NCBI GenBank assembly: GCA_017380615.1
Contig: JAFODQ010000023.1
Location: forward strand, 1 to 45,485
DNA: 45,485 bases
Source of the DNA: Clostridia bacterium
Lineage (GTDB): Bacteria; Bacillota; Clostridia; Oscillospirales; Acutalibacteraceae
Direction: 5' to 3'
A program made the translations under genes and the position numbers. Below, one piece after another: positions 7,105 to 16,399 of this stretch (positions are counted from its first letter, which is position 1; each line of letters starts with the position of its first letter). A model generated the notes under the pieces. That model worked only from the letters and a program-made list of their open reading frames with translations, did not search any database and was not told the DNA's origin.

Positions 7105-8325
7105 TTGCAGAAAAATATATTTGTAAGCCAAGAAGAGCTTAAGTCACAAAAAGCTTTTTCTGAAAAGGTTAAAGCAATCATTGATTTACGATTTGGTTCA
7201 GATTCACCTAAAGCCTTTGTTCACACTTATGGCTGTCAGGGTAATGTTGCTGATAGTGAGCATATTAAGGGAATGATCATCGAAATGGGTTACTCTCTTT
7301 GTGATGAAATTGAACAAGCCGATTTAATTCTTTATAACACATGTGCAATCCGTGAGCATGCCGAAGACAGAGTTTTTGGTAATGTGGGTGCAATTAAAAA
7401 ATTGAAGAAGGAAAATCCCGATCTTGTTATTGCTCTTTGTGGATGTATGATGCAGCAGCAACATGTTGCTGATAAAATAAAAAACAGCTATCCCTTTGTT
7501 AATCTTGTTTTTGGTACTCATGTTACCCACAGATTGCCTGAATTGATGTACAAGCTGTTCAATGGCAAAAAACGTGTTTTCTGCATCGAGGAAAGCGAGG
7601 GTGTTATTGCTGAAGGTTTACCTTCATCCAGAGACAGCGGGGAAAATGCCTGGTTACCAATTATGTATGGCTGCAACAATTTCTGTTCTTATTGTATTGT
7701 TCCTCATGTAAGGGGCAGAGAGAGAAGCAGGAAGCCTGATATAATTCTCGATGAAGCTAAAGCTCTTGTGACAGAGGGGTATAAGAAAATCACACTTCTC
7801 GGTCAGAATGTTAATTCTTACGGCAAAAATTGCGATTTCGATGTTTCTTTTCCGGAGCTTATAAGAAGAATTGACGCAATTGAAGGTGATTTTGAGTTTG
7901 ACTTTATGACCTCTCATCCGAGAGATTGCAGCTTTGAGCTTATTGATGTTCTTGCTCAAAGCAAACACTTTTGTGGGCATTTGCATCTACCTGTTCAGTC
8001 CGGCAACAACCGTATTCTCAAAGAAATGAACAGGCACTATACAAGGGAGCGCTATCTTGAGCTTATTAATTACGCTAAGGATAAAATCCCCGGTGTGGAT
8101 ATCACAACTGATATCATAGTCGGTTTCCCAGGTGAGACCTACGAAGAATTTCTTGATACGGTATCTCTTGTAAAAGAAGTGAGATATGGTTCAATGTTCA
8201 CATTTATTTATTCTCCCAGAAAAGGCACGCCTGCCGCCTTAATGGAAGATCCTGTTTCAAAGGCGGAAAAAACCAAATGGTTTATGGAGCTTCTCAAGGT
8301 TCAGGAGGATATACAAAACAGTTAA
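7105..8325 (+). CDS. miaB: tRNA-2-methylthio-N6-dimethylallyladenosine synthase, lacking the TRAM domain
   Basis: Radical-SAM enzyme that adds a methylthio group to the i6A37 made by MiaA, encoded further down this operon. The N-terminal UPF0004 domain carries the auxiliary cluster cysteines (HTYGCQGN, NTCAIREHA, LCGCM), and the radical-SAM domain has the CxxxCxxC set in CNNFCSYCIVPHVRGRE. It starts with TTG seven bases after AGGAG. The protein stops at 406 residues, right after ELLKVQEDIQ, where other MiaB proteins continue with a TRAM RNA-binding domain of about 65 residues. Only 48 bases separate its stop from the next start and no TRAM remnant is seen. Confidence 0.9.
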   Translation: MQKNIFVSQEELKSQKAFSEKVKAIIDLRFGSDSPKAFVHTYGCQGNVADSEHIKGMIIEMGYSLCDEIEQADLILYNTCAIREHAEDRVFGNVGAIKKLKKENPDLVIALCGCMMQQQHVADKIKNSYPFVNLVFGTHVTHRLPELMYKLFNGKKRVFCIEESEGVIAEGLPSSRDSGENAWLPIMYGCNNFCSYCIVPHVRGRERSRKPDIILDEAKALVTEGYKKITLLGQNVNSYGKNCDFDVSFPELIRRIDAIEGDFEFDFMTSHPRDCSFELIDVLAQSKHFCGHLHLPVQSGNNRILKEMNRHYTRERYLELINYAKDKIPGVDITTDIIVGFPGETYEEFLDTVSLVKEVRYGSMFTFIYSPRKGTPAALMEDPVSKAEKTKWFMELLKVQEDIQNS

Positions 8326-8373
8326 CAATTTTCATTGTTGAAATTAAAATATATTTTAAAAGGAGTACACAAA

Positions 8374-8787
8374 ATGACAATTATTGAACTCACAAGACAG
8401 CTTGGCGCTGCAATTCAGGAGGATGCTCGTTACAAAGAGTATGACGCAGCAAGAAAGGCAAATGAAGCAGATGAAGAGCTTAACAATCTCATTGGCAAAA
8501 TTAACCTTATCCAGCTCAACTATCAGCAGGAAGCAAGTAAGGGTGAAGAAGCTGATGCAACAAAGATGGAAGGCTTTGCAAAAGAGTTTGAGGAAGCTTA
8601 TCGTGAGATTATGCTTAACGGTAATATGGTTAAGTTTGAAGCTGCAAAAACAGCTGTTGACGACATGATGAATGAAATCATGGGTATTCTTGCTCTTTGT
8701 GTTGATGGTCAGGATCCTGCGACATGCACACCTCCTGAGGAGCATCACTGCAGTGGTAGCTGTGATAGCTGCGGCGGTTGCCACTAA
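8374..8787 (+). CDS. YlbF/YmcA (RicA/RicF)-family protein with Cys-rich tail
   Basis: A 137-residue mostly helical protein of the Com_YlbF family. Residues 1-105 fit the two-helix YmcA/YlbF fold. The C-terminus has six cysteines (109, 118, 126, 130, 133, 136) with His 124, 125 and 137, including a C-x3-C-x2-C-x2-C arrangement that suits a metal or iron-sulfur cluster. In Bacillus subtilis ymcA (ricA) lies next to miaB (ymcB), and RicA-RicF-RicT form an Fe-S complex linked to RNase Y, so the order here supports a Ric-type role. Which paralogue it is cannot be told. AAAAGGAG site eight bases before ATG. Confidence 0.82.
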   Translation: MTIIELTRQLGAAIQEDARYKEYDAARKANEADEELNNLIGKINLIQLNYQQEASKGEEADATKMEGFAKEFEEAYREIMLNGNMVKFEAAKTAVDDMMNEIMGILALCVDGQDPATCTPPEEHHCSGSCDSCGGCH

Positions 8788-8809
8788 GTTAAATAAGTAA
8801 ATTAATGGC

Positions 8810-8842
8810 GTGAAGATATTCCTTTTACGGAATATTCTTCAC
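8810..8842 (+). other. Stem-loop in the mutS leader
   Basis: GTGAAGATATTCC (8810-8822) pairs with GGAATATTCTTCAC (8829-8842) around a six-base loop with one bulged base. There is no T run after it, so it does not look like a terminator. It sits between the Cys-rich gene and the mutS ribosome site and could be an RNA processing or stability element. Confidence 0.6.
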
Positions 8843-8866
8843 TGCCTTGAATCCCGAGGTAAAAAA

Positions 8867-11485
8867 ATGGCTAAACTTTCACCAATGATGGAACAATATT
8901 TCCAAATAAAACAAAACTATCCTGAAACACTTCTTTTTTTCAGGCTGGGTGACTTTTATGAAATGTTCTTTGATGATGCTAAAATTGCATCCAAAGAGCT
9001 TGAGCTTGTTCTCACCGGCCGTGATTGTGGTCAGGAGGAGCGCGCCCCGATGTGTGGCGTTCCATTCCATAGCGCAGAGTCATATATCGCAAAGCTTGTA
9101 AGCAGAGGCTATAAGGTAGCCATATGCGAGCAGGTTGAGGACCCTGCAACTGCCAAGGGTATCGTCAAAAGAGATGTTGTAAGAATTGTTACTCCCGGTA
9201 CGGTTATTGAAAGCAATATGCTTGATGAGAGTAAGAATAATTACCTTGCATCTGTGTTTATTACTGAAAAATCATGTGGTATCAGTTTTATTGATATATC
9301 CACAGGTGATGTTCACCTTGATTCTGTTGGTGAACAGGAATCGATTTCTCATGTCATCAACAGATTGGGCACATATTCTCCTTCGGAAATTATTCTCAAT
9401 AAATATGCTGCTTCATTCAAATCTCTCACAGATTTTATTAAAAACAGACTTGATGTTGATTATCAGGTTGTTTCTGAAAAAAACTATAAGTCTGATGATT
9501 TGTTAGAGCTTGTTTTATCACATATCTCCCGTGACGAAGAAAAGATTGCTCAGTTCAAAAAGAATGAAGCTTTGCTTTATTCCTTTGGCATTGCGCTTGA
9601 TTATCTCAGAGGTGTGCAGAAGACCGAGCTCGAAAACATCAATGATGTTGATTTTTATAATGAAAATAGCTTCCTTACTCTTGATTTAACAGCAAGAAGA
9701 AATCTTGAGCTTACTGAAACACAAATCAGAAGAGAGAAAAGGGGAAGTCTTCTTTGGGTGATTGATCACACAAAAACTGCCATGGGTAAAAGACTTATCC
9801 GTTCGTGGGTTGAGCAGCCTCTCGTTAACTATTCAATGATTATTCACAGACAAAATTCTGTGGAGGAGCTTTCAAGTGACACGATTCTCCTTGATTCTTT
9901 AATGGAACAGCTTTCGGAAATGTTTGATCTTGAAAGAATAATGACCCGGATTGTTTATGGCTCAGCAAATGCCAAGGAGCTTAAGACTTTGAGTCTTACC
10001 ATCGACAGACTCGTTGAGATTAAAAAGCTTCTTTCGGGTGTGAATGCCAAGATGCTTTCCGGTATCTTTGATGATATTGACTTATTAGAAGATGTTAATT
10101 CTCTTATAAGTGATGCAATATGCGATGAACCACCTTTAACTGTACGCGAGGGCGGAATGATCAGAGATGGATACAATTCTGAGCTTGATTCCCTTCGTGA
10201 TATTGTTAATAACGGTAAGGGTTATCTTACTGCTGTTGAACAATCTGAGCAGGAGAAGACAGGTATCAAAAAACTTAAAATCGGCTATAACAGAGTATTT
10301 GGTTATTATATTGAGGTTACAAATTCCTTCAAAGACCTTGTACCTGAACATTATATAAGAAAGCAGACTCTTTCCAATTGTGAAAGGTATATTACACAAG
10401 AGTTGAAAGAGCTTGAATCAAAGGTTCTTGGTGCTCAGGAACGAATAGTTCGTCTTGAGTTTGAACTGTTTTCAGCAATTCGTGAACAAATTGCTGCACA
10501 GCTTGAACGTGTGAGAAAAACAGCAAGGGCTATCGCAAACCTTGATGCTCTTTGCTCACTTTCATACACTGCTGTTAACAATAACTATACAAGACCTGTT
10601 GTTGATACATCAGATGACTTGATTATTGAAAACGGACGACATCCCGTTGTTGAATTGATGCTTCAGGGTGCGCCCTTTGTTCCAAATGATACGCATCTTG
10701 ATTGTGATGAAAACAGACTTGCTATTATAACGGGACCTAATATGGCAGGTAAATCTACATATATGCGTCAGGTGGCTGTTATTGTTCTTATGGCACAGAT
10801 AGGCAGCTTTGTTCCTGCCCAGAGTGCAAAGATAGGCATTGTTGACAGAATCTTCACCCGTGTTGGTGCTTCGGATGATCTTTCTGCAGGTCAATCAACC
10901 TTTATGCTTGAAATGACAGAGGTTGCTGATATTCTCAATAATGCAACATCAAAAAGCCTTATCGTTTTTGATGAAATCGGTAGAGGCACCTCGACCTATG
11001 ATGGTATGAGCATTGCTCGTGCCGTGCTTGAATATACTGCAGATAAAAAGAAAATTGGCGCAAAGACCTTGTTTGCCACTCATTATCATGAGCTTACAGA
11101 GCTCGAGGACACTATTCCCGGTGTTAACAACTATAACACCTCTGTCAAAAAGAGGGGAGATGACATAACCTTCCTTCGCAGAATTGTCAAAGGTTCTGCT
11201 GATGGCAGCTATGGCGTTGAGGTAGCTAAGCTTGCTGGTGTTCCTAAGCCTGTTGTTGAGAATGCAAAGAAAATTCTTAAGACTCTTGAAACACAAGCTC
11301 CTGTTCAGGCAACAAGAGCTGTTGAAGACCATGTGGAAGAGGAAGAAGAGCTTCAGCTTTCTTTTACATCCGGCGCCAAGGAAAGCATTGTGGAAAAGCT
11401 TAAATGTATCGATGTGAATACATTGACACCAATTGAAGCAATGCAGGTTCTGTTTGAACTTCAGAAAGATGCAAAAAATCTTTAA
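8867..11485 (+). CDS. mutS: DNA mismatch repair protein MutS
   Basis: 872 residues, normal for MutS1. The mismatch-reading Phe-x-Glu motif is at F30-Y31-E32 (GDFYEMF). The lever/clamp region is central. The ATPase has Walker A GPNMAGKST at 623-631, Walker B with DE at 702-703 followed by IGRGTSTYDG, and the ATHYHEL signature. It recognises mispairs and recruits MutL, which is the next gene. ATG is chosen because it follows CCGAGGT and matches the usual MAKLSPMM start; the upstream GTG frame covers the hairpin. No mutH-like gene is present, as expected outside enterics. Confidence 0.97.
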   Translation: MAKLSPMMEQYFQIKQNYPETLLFFRLGDFYEMFFDDAKIASKELELVLTGRDCGQEERAPMCGVPFHSAESYIAKLVSRGYKVAICEQVEDPATAKGIVKRDVVRIVTPGTVIESNMLDESKNNYLASVFITEKSCGISFIDISTGDVHLDSVGEQESISHVINRLGTYSPSEIILNKYAASFKSLTDFIKNRLDVDYQVVSEKNYKSDDLLELVLSHISRDEEKIAQFKKNEALLYSFGIALDYLRGVQKTELENINDVDFYNENSFLTLDLTARRNLELTETQIRREKRGSLLWVIDHTKTAMGKRLIRSWVEQPLVNYSMIIHRQNSVEELSSDTILLDSLMEQLSEMFDLERIMTRIVYGSANAKELKTLSLTIDRLVEIKKLLSGVNAKMLSGIFDDIDLLEDVNSLISDAICDEPPLTVREGGMIRDGYNSELDSLRDIVNNGKGYLTAVEQSEQEKTGIKKLKIGYNRVFGYYIEVTNSFKDLVPEHYIRKQTLSNCERYITQELKELESKVLGAQERIVRLEFELFSAIREQIAAQLERVRKTARAIANLDALCSLSYTAVNNNYTRPVVDTSDDLIIENGRHPVVELMLQGAPFVPNDTHLDCDENRLAIITGPNMAGKSTYMRQVAVIVLMAQIGSFVPAQSAKIGIVDRIFTRVGASDDLSAGQSTFMLEMTEVADILNNATSKSLIVFDEIGRGTSTYDGMSIARAVLEYTADKKKIGAKTLFATHYHELTELEDTIPGVNNYNTSVKKRGDDITFLRRIVKGSADGSYGVEVAKLAGVPKPVVENAKKILKTLETQAPVQATRAVEDHVEEEEELQLSFTSGAKESIVEKLKCIDVNTLTPIEAMQVLFELQKDAKNL

Positions 11486-11518
11486 TTTATTTTAATTTTT
11501 GTGAAGGAGGTGTCAACC

Positions 11519-13492
11519 TTGCCGAGAATAAATGTTTTACCCAAGAATATAGCAGACCTGATTGCAGCCGGTGAGGTTGTTGAAAGACCTTCTTCGGTCA
11601 TAAAAGAATTTGTTGAAAATTCAATTGATGCAAATTCAAGAAAAATTACCGTTGAAATCAAGAATGGTGGTAAAACCTACATCCGTGTAACGGACGATGG
11701 CTGTGGTATTGAAAGTGAAGATGTAAGAAAAGCATTTATCAGCCATGCCACAAGCAAGATATCATCTGCTTCTGATCTCGATGCAATTTCCACTTTGGGC
11801 TTCAGAGGAGAAGCGCTTGCATCTGTTTGTGCTGTTTCAAAAGTTGAAATGATGACAGCTGTTGAGGGAGCTGAATGTGGAACAAGATATGTTATCGCCG
11901 GAGGCGAGGAGATATCTTTTGAAGAGATTGGCTCTCCTGTGGGTACCACTCTTGTTGTCAGAGATTTATTTTATAATATTCCTGCTCGTCTTAAATTTCT
12001 TAAAAAGGATGTTCAGGAGGGCAACTATATAGCTTCAATTCTTGAACGAATTGCAATCTCCAATCCTCACATTGCTTTTAAGTTTATCCGTGATGGTAAA
12101 CTCAATTTTCAAACTCCGGGTGACGGGGATTTGAAGTCAGCTATATATGCTGTTTTCGGTAAGGAATTCACATCACAGCTTATTCCTGCTTATTCAGATA
12201 TGAACGGAATAAAGGTAAATGGGTTTGTTACAAAGCCTGTTGCAGGCAGAAGCAGTCGCTCAATGCAGACATTTTTTGTTAACGGAAGATATGTGAAGAG
12301 TGTTGTTTTCCTCAGTGCTCTTGAGGCTGCGTATAAAAATTCAATTATGGTAGGTAAATATCCGGCTTGTGTGCTTTTCGTCGAATTACCTTTCGAAGCT
12401 GTTGATGTTAATGTGCATCCGGCTAAAACTGAAGTAAGATTTTTTGAAGAGAAAAAGCTTTTTGATGCCATATATAATTGCACTTTGTCAGCAATAAATG
12501 ACGATAAAACCCGTGTTCAGGCCTCATTTACACCTGCAAAGGCATTTATTGATGCTCCTGTGAAAGGTGAGCAGCTTAAAATTGATGCTGTGTCTGTTCC
12601 CTCGTCTGTGAAAATAGAGTCAAAACAAGAATTTGTTGTCAAGGAGTACGGTGCTCCCATAACAGGTGTTGAGAATAGGGTTAACTCTTCAGCAGATGGT
12701 AAAACCTTCGATTTTCTTAAGGATGATTATATGACTCCTAAGGTTGAGGTTGTAACACCCGGCAAATCTGAGGCAAGCATCAAAATAGTTGAAGAGGAAA
12801 CAACTAAAAAAGAAGCAATTGTTGAAACAGTTGCCCAACAAGAATGTCTTGTTGTTGAAGTCCCCGTCAGACAAGCTGAAGTCGTAGAGACTTCGGTTGA
12901 GTGCGAATCTGAAAAAGCTTCTAAAATCGATTTCAGATATATCGGAGAAATATTCAATACTTATCTTATGGCAGAGGTTGAAGGCAAGCTCATTTTGATT
13001 GACAAACATGCAGCCCATGAAAGAATTCTCTTCGAAAAGTTCAAGAAGCAGGGGGCGGGAGAATCACAGATGATGCTGATGCCGGTTGCCGTCACATTGT
13101 CTGCAGACGAATATTCTGCTGTTATTGATAATCTTTATTTGCTTCAGCAGGCGGGCTATGAGGTTGATGATTTCGGTGACCGTACAGTTAAGGTCAGTGC
13201 TTGTCCACCGCCGCTTGTTGACGAAAATATTATTGATATCATAACAGAAATTGCAGGGTATCTCTCAAATAACATTAAAACACTTATGCCTGAGAAGCTT
13301 GATTGGATTTACCATTCAATGGCTTGTAGGGCTGCAGTTAAGGCGGGTAACTTCACATCCTCCTATGAGGCTGAAAAGTTTGTGGAGGTATTGCTTTCGG
13401 ACGATAGCATCCGTTACTGTCCACACGGAAGACCTGTTCTTATAGAAATCACACAGCGTGAGCTGGAAAAACAATTTGGACGAATTGTCTAG
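11519..13492 (+). CDS. mutL: DNA mismatch repair endonuclease MutL
   Basis: 657 residues. The N-terminal GHKL ATPase shows KEFVENSIDA (catalytic Glu30), DDGCGI from residue 59 and GFRGEAL at 94-100. A low-complexity Glu/Val-rich linker of roughly 150 residues follows. The C-terminal domain has the endonuclease motif DKHAAHERILFE at 495-506 (a D[Q/K]HA-x2-E-x4-E form), ACRAAVK and CPHGRP from residue 634, so this is the nicking type of MutL. I chose a TTG start seven bases after AAGGAGGT, giving the typical MPRINVLP; an upstream GTG overlaps the ribosome site. Confidence 0.96.
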   Translation: MPRINVLPKNIADLIAAGEVVERPSSVIKEFVENSIDANSRKITVEIKNGGKTYIRVTDDGCGIESEDVRKAFISHATSKISSASDLDAISTLGFRGEALASVCAVSKVEMMTAVEGAECGTRYVIAGGEEISFEEIGSPVGTTLVVRDLFYNIPARLKFLKKDVQEGNYIASILERIAISNPHIAFKFIRDGKLNFQTPGDGDLKSAIYAVFGKEFTSQLIPAYSDMNGIKVNGFVTKPVAGRSSRSMQTFFVNGRYVKSVVFLSALEAAYKNSIMVGKYPACVLFVELPFEAVDVNVHPAKTEVRFFEEKKLFDAIYNCTLSAINDDKTRVQASFTPAKAFIDAPVKGEQLKIDAVSVPSSVKIESKQEFVVKEYGAPITGVENRVNSSADGKTFDFLKDDYMTPKVEVVTPGKSEASIKIVEEETTKKEAIVETVAQQECLVVEVPVRQAEVVETSVECESEKASKIDFRYIGEIFNTYLMAEVEGKLILIDKHAAHERILFEKFKKQGAGESQMMLMPVAVTLSADEYSAVIDNLYLLQQAGYEVDDFGDRTVKVSACPPPLVDENIIDIITEIAGYLSNNIKTLMPEKLDWIYHSMACRAAVKAGNFTSSYEAEKFVEVLLSDDSIRYCPHGRPVLIEITQRELEKQFGRIV

Positions 13493-13503
13493 GGAGAAGC
13501 ACG

Positions 13504-14454
13504 TTGAAAAAGAAAGCAATTGTTGTTATTGGTCCCACGGCATCGGGAAAAACATCACTTGGTGTTTATATCTGCAAAAAATTCAATGGTGAGGTTGTTT
13601 CCTGCGATTCAATGCAGATTTATAAAGAAATGGGTATTTCTACGGCAAAACCAACACCGGATGAAATGGACGGTATAAAACATCATCTTATTGATTTCCT
13701 TTCAGTAAGTGAAAAGTACAGTGTTTCAGATTATTGTTCAGACGCAAGAAAGGCATTTGATGCTGTTGTGTCCGGGGGTAAATTACCTGTTTTTGTTGGT
13801 GGCACAGGATTATATATCGATTCTTTTCTTTCAAATACAAAGTTTTTAGATGATGCTTCTTCTGATGATGTGAGATTTGCTCTTCAAAAAGATCTTTCAG
13901 AAAAGGGCATTGATGTGTTGTACAGTGAGCTTTTAAGGGTTGACCCGAAGGCTGCTGAAAAAATACACAAAAATAACACGAAGCGTGTTTTGCGCGCACT
14001 TGAGGTTTATAGATCAACAGGAAAAACACTTTCTCAGCAAGAAGAGCTTTCCCACATTGAAGAGTCTGATATAGAACCTTTGTATATCGGAATAACATAT
14101 AAAAACAGGGAGCTGCTTTACGAAAGGATTAACCGTAGGGTTGATCTGATGGTTGAAGCTGGTCTTGTTGAAGAGGCGAGGGAGTTATATTCATTGCCTT
14201 ATTCCGAAACAGCTGTTGCTTCAATCGGCTGTAAAGAGATAAAGCCATTTCTTGATGGAGAAAAAATATTAGAAGAATGTATTGATAAGCTTAAACAAAA
14301 CACAAGAAATTATGCTAAAAGACAGTTAACGTGGTTTAGACGTAACGAAAAAATCAACTGGGTTTATCCTGATGAGTGTTCATCTGAGGAGATTTATAAA
14401 ACTGTTGATAAAATGATTATAGATTATCTGGCAGGTGAGGAACTTGAAAGCTAA
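13504..14454 (+). CDS. miaA: tRNA dimethylallyltransferase
   Basis: 316 residues. It transfers the dimethylallyl group to A37 of tRNAs reading U-starting codons, making the substrate of MiaB. The P-loop GPTASGKTS is at 10-18, DSMQIY follows in the second motif, and the AKRQLTWFRR segment near the C-terminus is a family hallmark. It starts with TTG after GGGAG, 11 bases after the mutL stop. The 3' end overlaps the next gene by about 11 bases. Confidence 0.96.
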   Translation: MKKKAIVVIGPTASGKTSLGVYICKKFNGEVVSCDSMQIYKEMGISTAKPTPDEMDGIKHHLIDFLSVSEKYSVSDYCSDARKAFDAVVSGGKLPVFVGGTGLYIDSFLSNTKFLDDASSDDVRFALQKDLSEKGIDVLYSELLRVDPKAAEKIHKNNTKRVLRALEVYRSTGKTLSQQEELSHIEESDIEPLYIGITYKNRELLYERINRRVDLMVEAGLVEEARELYSLPYSETAVASIGCKEIKPFLDGEKILEECIDKLKQNTRNYAKRQLTWFRRNEKINWVYPDECSSEEIYKTVDKMIIDYLAGEELES

Positions 14455-15673
14455 AAAGAAAAACAACTTTAATATCAAGGCTGTTGCCATAATTTTGGCT
14501 ATCATTCTTCTTTGCCTCTACCTCATATATCAGTTTGTTCTTTTTTCAAAAGCAGAGATGGAAACTCAGCCTGCTCTGAGAGAGACGGTTTACACATCTA
14601 TTGATACAAAAGCATTTGTTGTCAGGGATGAAAAATTTATCACAAATAATGCATCAGGTACTAAGGTGTCATTTGCCGCGGATGGAGAAAGAGTTGCATC
14701 GGGGGATACTGTTTCCATTGTGTTTGATTCCTCGGATGCTGCTTCATCTTTCTTGAAAATCAATGAGCTTGAAAAACGAATCAAACACTTCGAAGAGCTT
14801 TCGGGTCAGGCTAATTTTCAGGCGGTAAACATTAATTCCCTTAATGCAAAAATCAACGGCGAACTGACTGACTTCCTTGAGGATAGGGATAATGGTCATT
14901 TTCGTTCCGCTGTTGCTTCCGCTGAAGGGTTCAGAGATTCTGTGACAGGTAAACAGATTGCAACGGGCACAGCGCTTGATTTTTCCAAGCAGCTTGCTGA
15001 TTTGAAAAACGAACTTGCTGCATTAAAAAATGTAAAATATTCATACACACAGGTCAAAAGTGAGGTTGCAGGATACTATATAAATGGTGCAGATGGCTAT
15101 GAATCAACCATTGACTTTGCGAAAATTAATGAGCTTGATGTTAAAGATGTTGAAACAGCTCTTGCTTCACAACCTCAATCGGTTTCTCAGAATATAGTCG
15201 GAAGAGTTGTTGGCTCGTTTGAGTGGTACATAGTTTGTGCTGTTCCGACAGACGATACGGTGAACCTGTCTGCTGACAAAGAATTGTATGTAAATATTCC
15301 GAATGAAGGGATTGAAAAGCTGCCCGTTTCACTTTATAAGATAGGTGAGCGAACAGGCGATAAAACCTTGCTTATTCTTTCATGTAACATAATGAATGAA
15401 TCTCTTGCTGATTTAAGAATTGAGGAAATTCAGCTTGTTACTCAGGAATATTCAGGTTATAAAATAAGTAATTCAGCCATAAGAACCGTTGATGGTGTTA
15501 AAGGAGTTTATATCATCAGAGGTAACCTTTTAGGCTTTAGAAAAATTCATATTGTTTATTCTAATGATACCTTCTCCATTGTTGACAATCCTGAAGGTGA
15601 AACAGATTACATCAAGCAATATGATGAGGTTGTTACCAAGGGGGTTGAGCTGTATGATAACAAACTCGTCTGA
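14444..15673 (+). CDS. HlyD-like membrane-anchored protein
   Basis: About 409 residues. A Lys-rich N-terminus leads into one transmembrane helix (roughly residues 12-35), then an extracytoplasmic part with a lipoyl/barrel-sandwich-like N-terminal half (VVRDEKFITNNASGTKVSF, GERVASGDTV), a helical region and a beta-rich C-terminus. This resembles membrane-fusion/HlyD-type proteins common beside yggS-sepF in Clostridia. No transporter partner is adjacent, and its function is unknown. Start is uncertain: TTG at 14444 uses the AGGTGA just before it, GTG at 14435 is the alternative. It overlaps miaA and yggS, so translation is probably coupled. Confidence 0.72.
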   Translation: MKAKKKNNFNIKAVAIILAIILLCLYLIYQFVLFSKAEMETQPALRETVYTSIDTKAFVVRDEKFITNNASGTKVSFAADGERVASGDTVSIVFDSSDAASSFLKINELEKRIKHFEELSGQANFQAVNINSLNAKINGELTDFLEDRDNGHFRSAVASAEGFRDSVTGKQIATGTALDFSKQLADLKNELAALKNVKYSYTQVKSEVAGYYINGADGYESTIDFAKINELDVKDVETALASQPQSVSQNIVGRVVGSFEWYIVCAVPTDDTVNLSADKELYVNIPNEGIEKLPVSLYKIGERTGDKTLLILSCNIMNESLADLRIEEIQLVTQEYSGYKISNSAIRTVDGVKGVYIIRGNLLGFRKIHIVYSNDTFSIVDNPEGETDYIKQYDEVVTKGVELYDNKLV

Positions 15674-16382
15674 AGGTAGCTTCGGTTTCATTAGCGATAA
15701 CATAAAATATATCAGAAGTGAAATTGATGATGCTGCCTCAAAATCCGGCAGAAGTGTTGATGATATACGCCTTATGGCTGTAACGAAAACAGTTTCTGTG
15801 GAAGCAATTAACTTTGCTATAGAGCATTGTGGGATCGATTTAATCGGTGAAAATAAGGTTCAGGAGTTTTTATCAAAAAAAGATTTGCTGAAGCTTGATA
15901 ATGTTGAAAAGCATCTTATCGGGCACCTGCAAACCAATAAGGTCAGAAAGATTTTGGGTCAGGTTGATATGATTCAGTCTGTGGACAGTCTCCATCTTGC
16001 TCAGATTATATCTAAAGAGTCTGATAAAATGGGTATTTCAACGGATGTTTTGCTTGAAATAAACATCGGAGATGAAGAAAATAAGACGGGTTTTGATAAA
16101 TCTGAATTCTTTGAATCTCTTTGTGCTATTTCAGAATTGCCCTCAATAAGGGTAAAAGGTATGATGACAATACCACCCATTTGTGATTCCAATCTTCAGT
16201 TGGAAAAATATTTTGCTTCGATGAATGAGTATTATCATCAGATTAAAGAAAAATCCTTTGATAATTTTGATTTTGAAATTTTATCAATGGGAATGTCCGG
16301 GGATTATAAAGAAGCAATAATTCACGGTTCAAATCTTGTCAGAGTAGGCTCCGCGATTTTCGGTGCCAGAATATATAAATAA
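15654..16382 (+). CDS. YggS-family pyridoxal-phosphate homeostasis protein
   Basis: 242 residues, single-domain PLP-binding TIM barrel related to alanine racemase N-termini. The PLP lysine is in LMAVTKTVS, and IGENKVQEF, HLIGHLQTNK, MGMSGDYKEAI and VRVGSAIFGAR are all family segments. These proteins buffer intracellular PLP rather than catalyse a known reaction. The ATG at 15654 follows AAGGGGGT by eight bases and overlaps the previous gene by 20 bases. It sits just before sepF, as ylmE does in Bacillus. Confidence 0.93.
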   Translation: MITNSSEGSFGFISDNIKYIRSEIDDAASKSGRSVDDIRLMAVTKTVSVEAINFAIEHCGIDLIGENKVQEFLSKKDLLKLDNVEKHLIGHLQTNKVRKILGQVDMIQSVDSLHLAQIISKESDKMGISTDVLLEINIGDEENKTGFDKSEFFESLCAISELPSIRVKGMMTIPPICDSNLQLEKYFASMNEYYHQIKEKSFDNFDFEILSMGMSGDYKEAIIHGSNLVRVGSAIFGARIYK

Positions 16383-16399
16383 TTTTTGGAGGTATTTTT

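Noticed and set aside
8326-8373. Frameshifted TRAM domain of miaB
   Set aside because: The 48-base gap is too short, and no TRAM-like residues appear in any frame.
8356-8784. 142-codon open frame opposite the YlbF-like gene
   Set aside because: It is a mirror of a well-supported gene and has no ribosome site or family resemblance.
15552-15653. Longer N-terminus for the YggS gene
   Set aside because: It would overlap the HlyD-like gene by 120 bases; a good ribosome site supports 15654.
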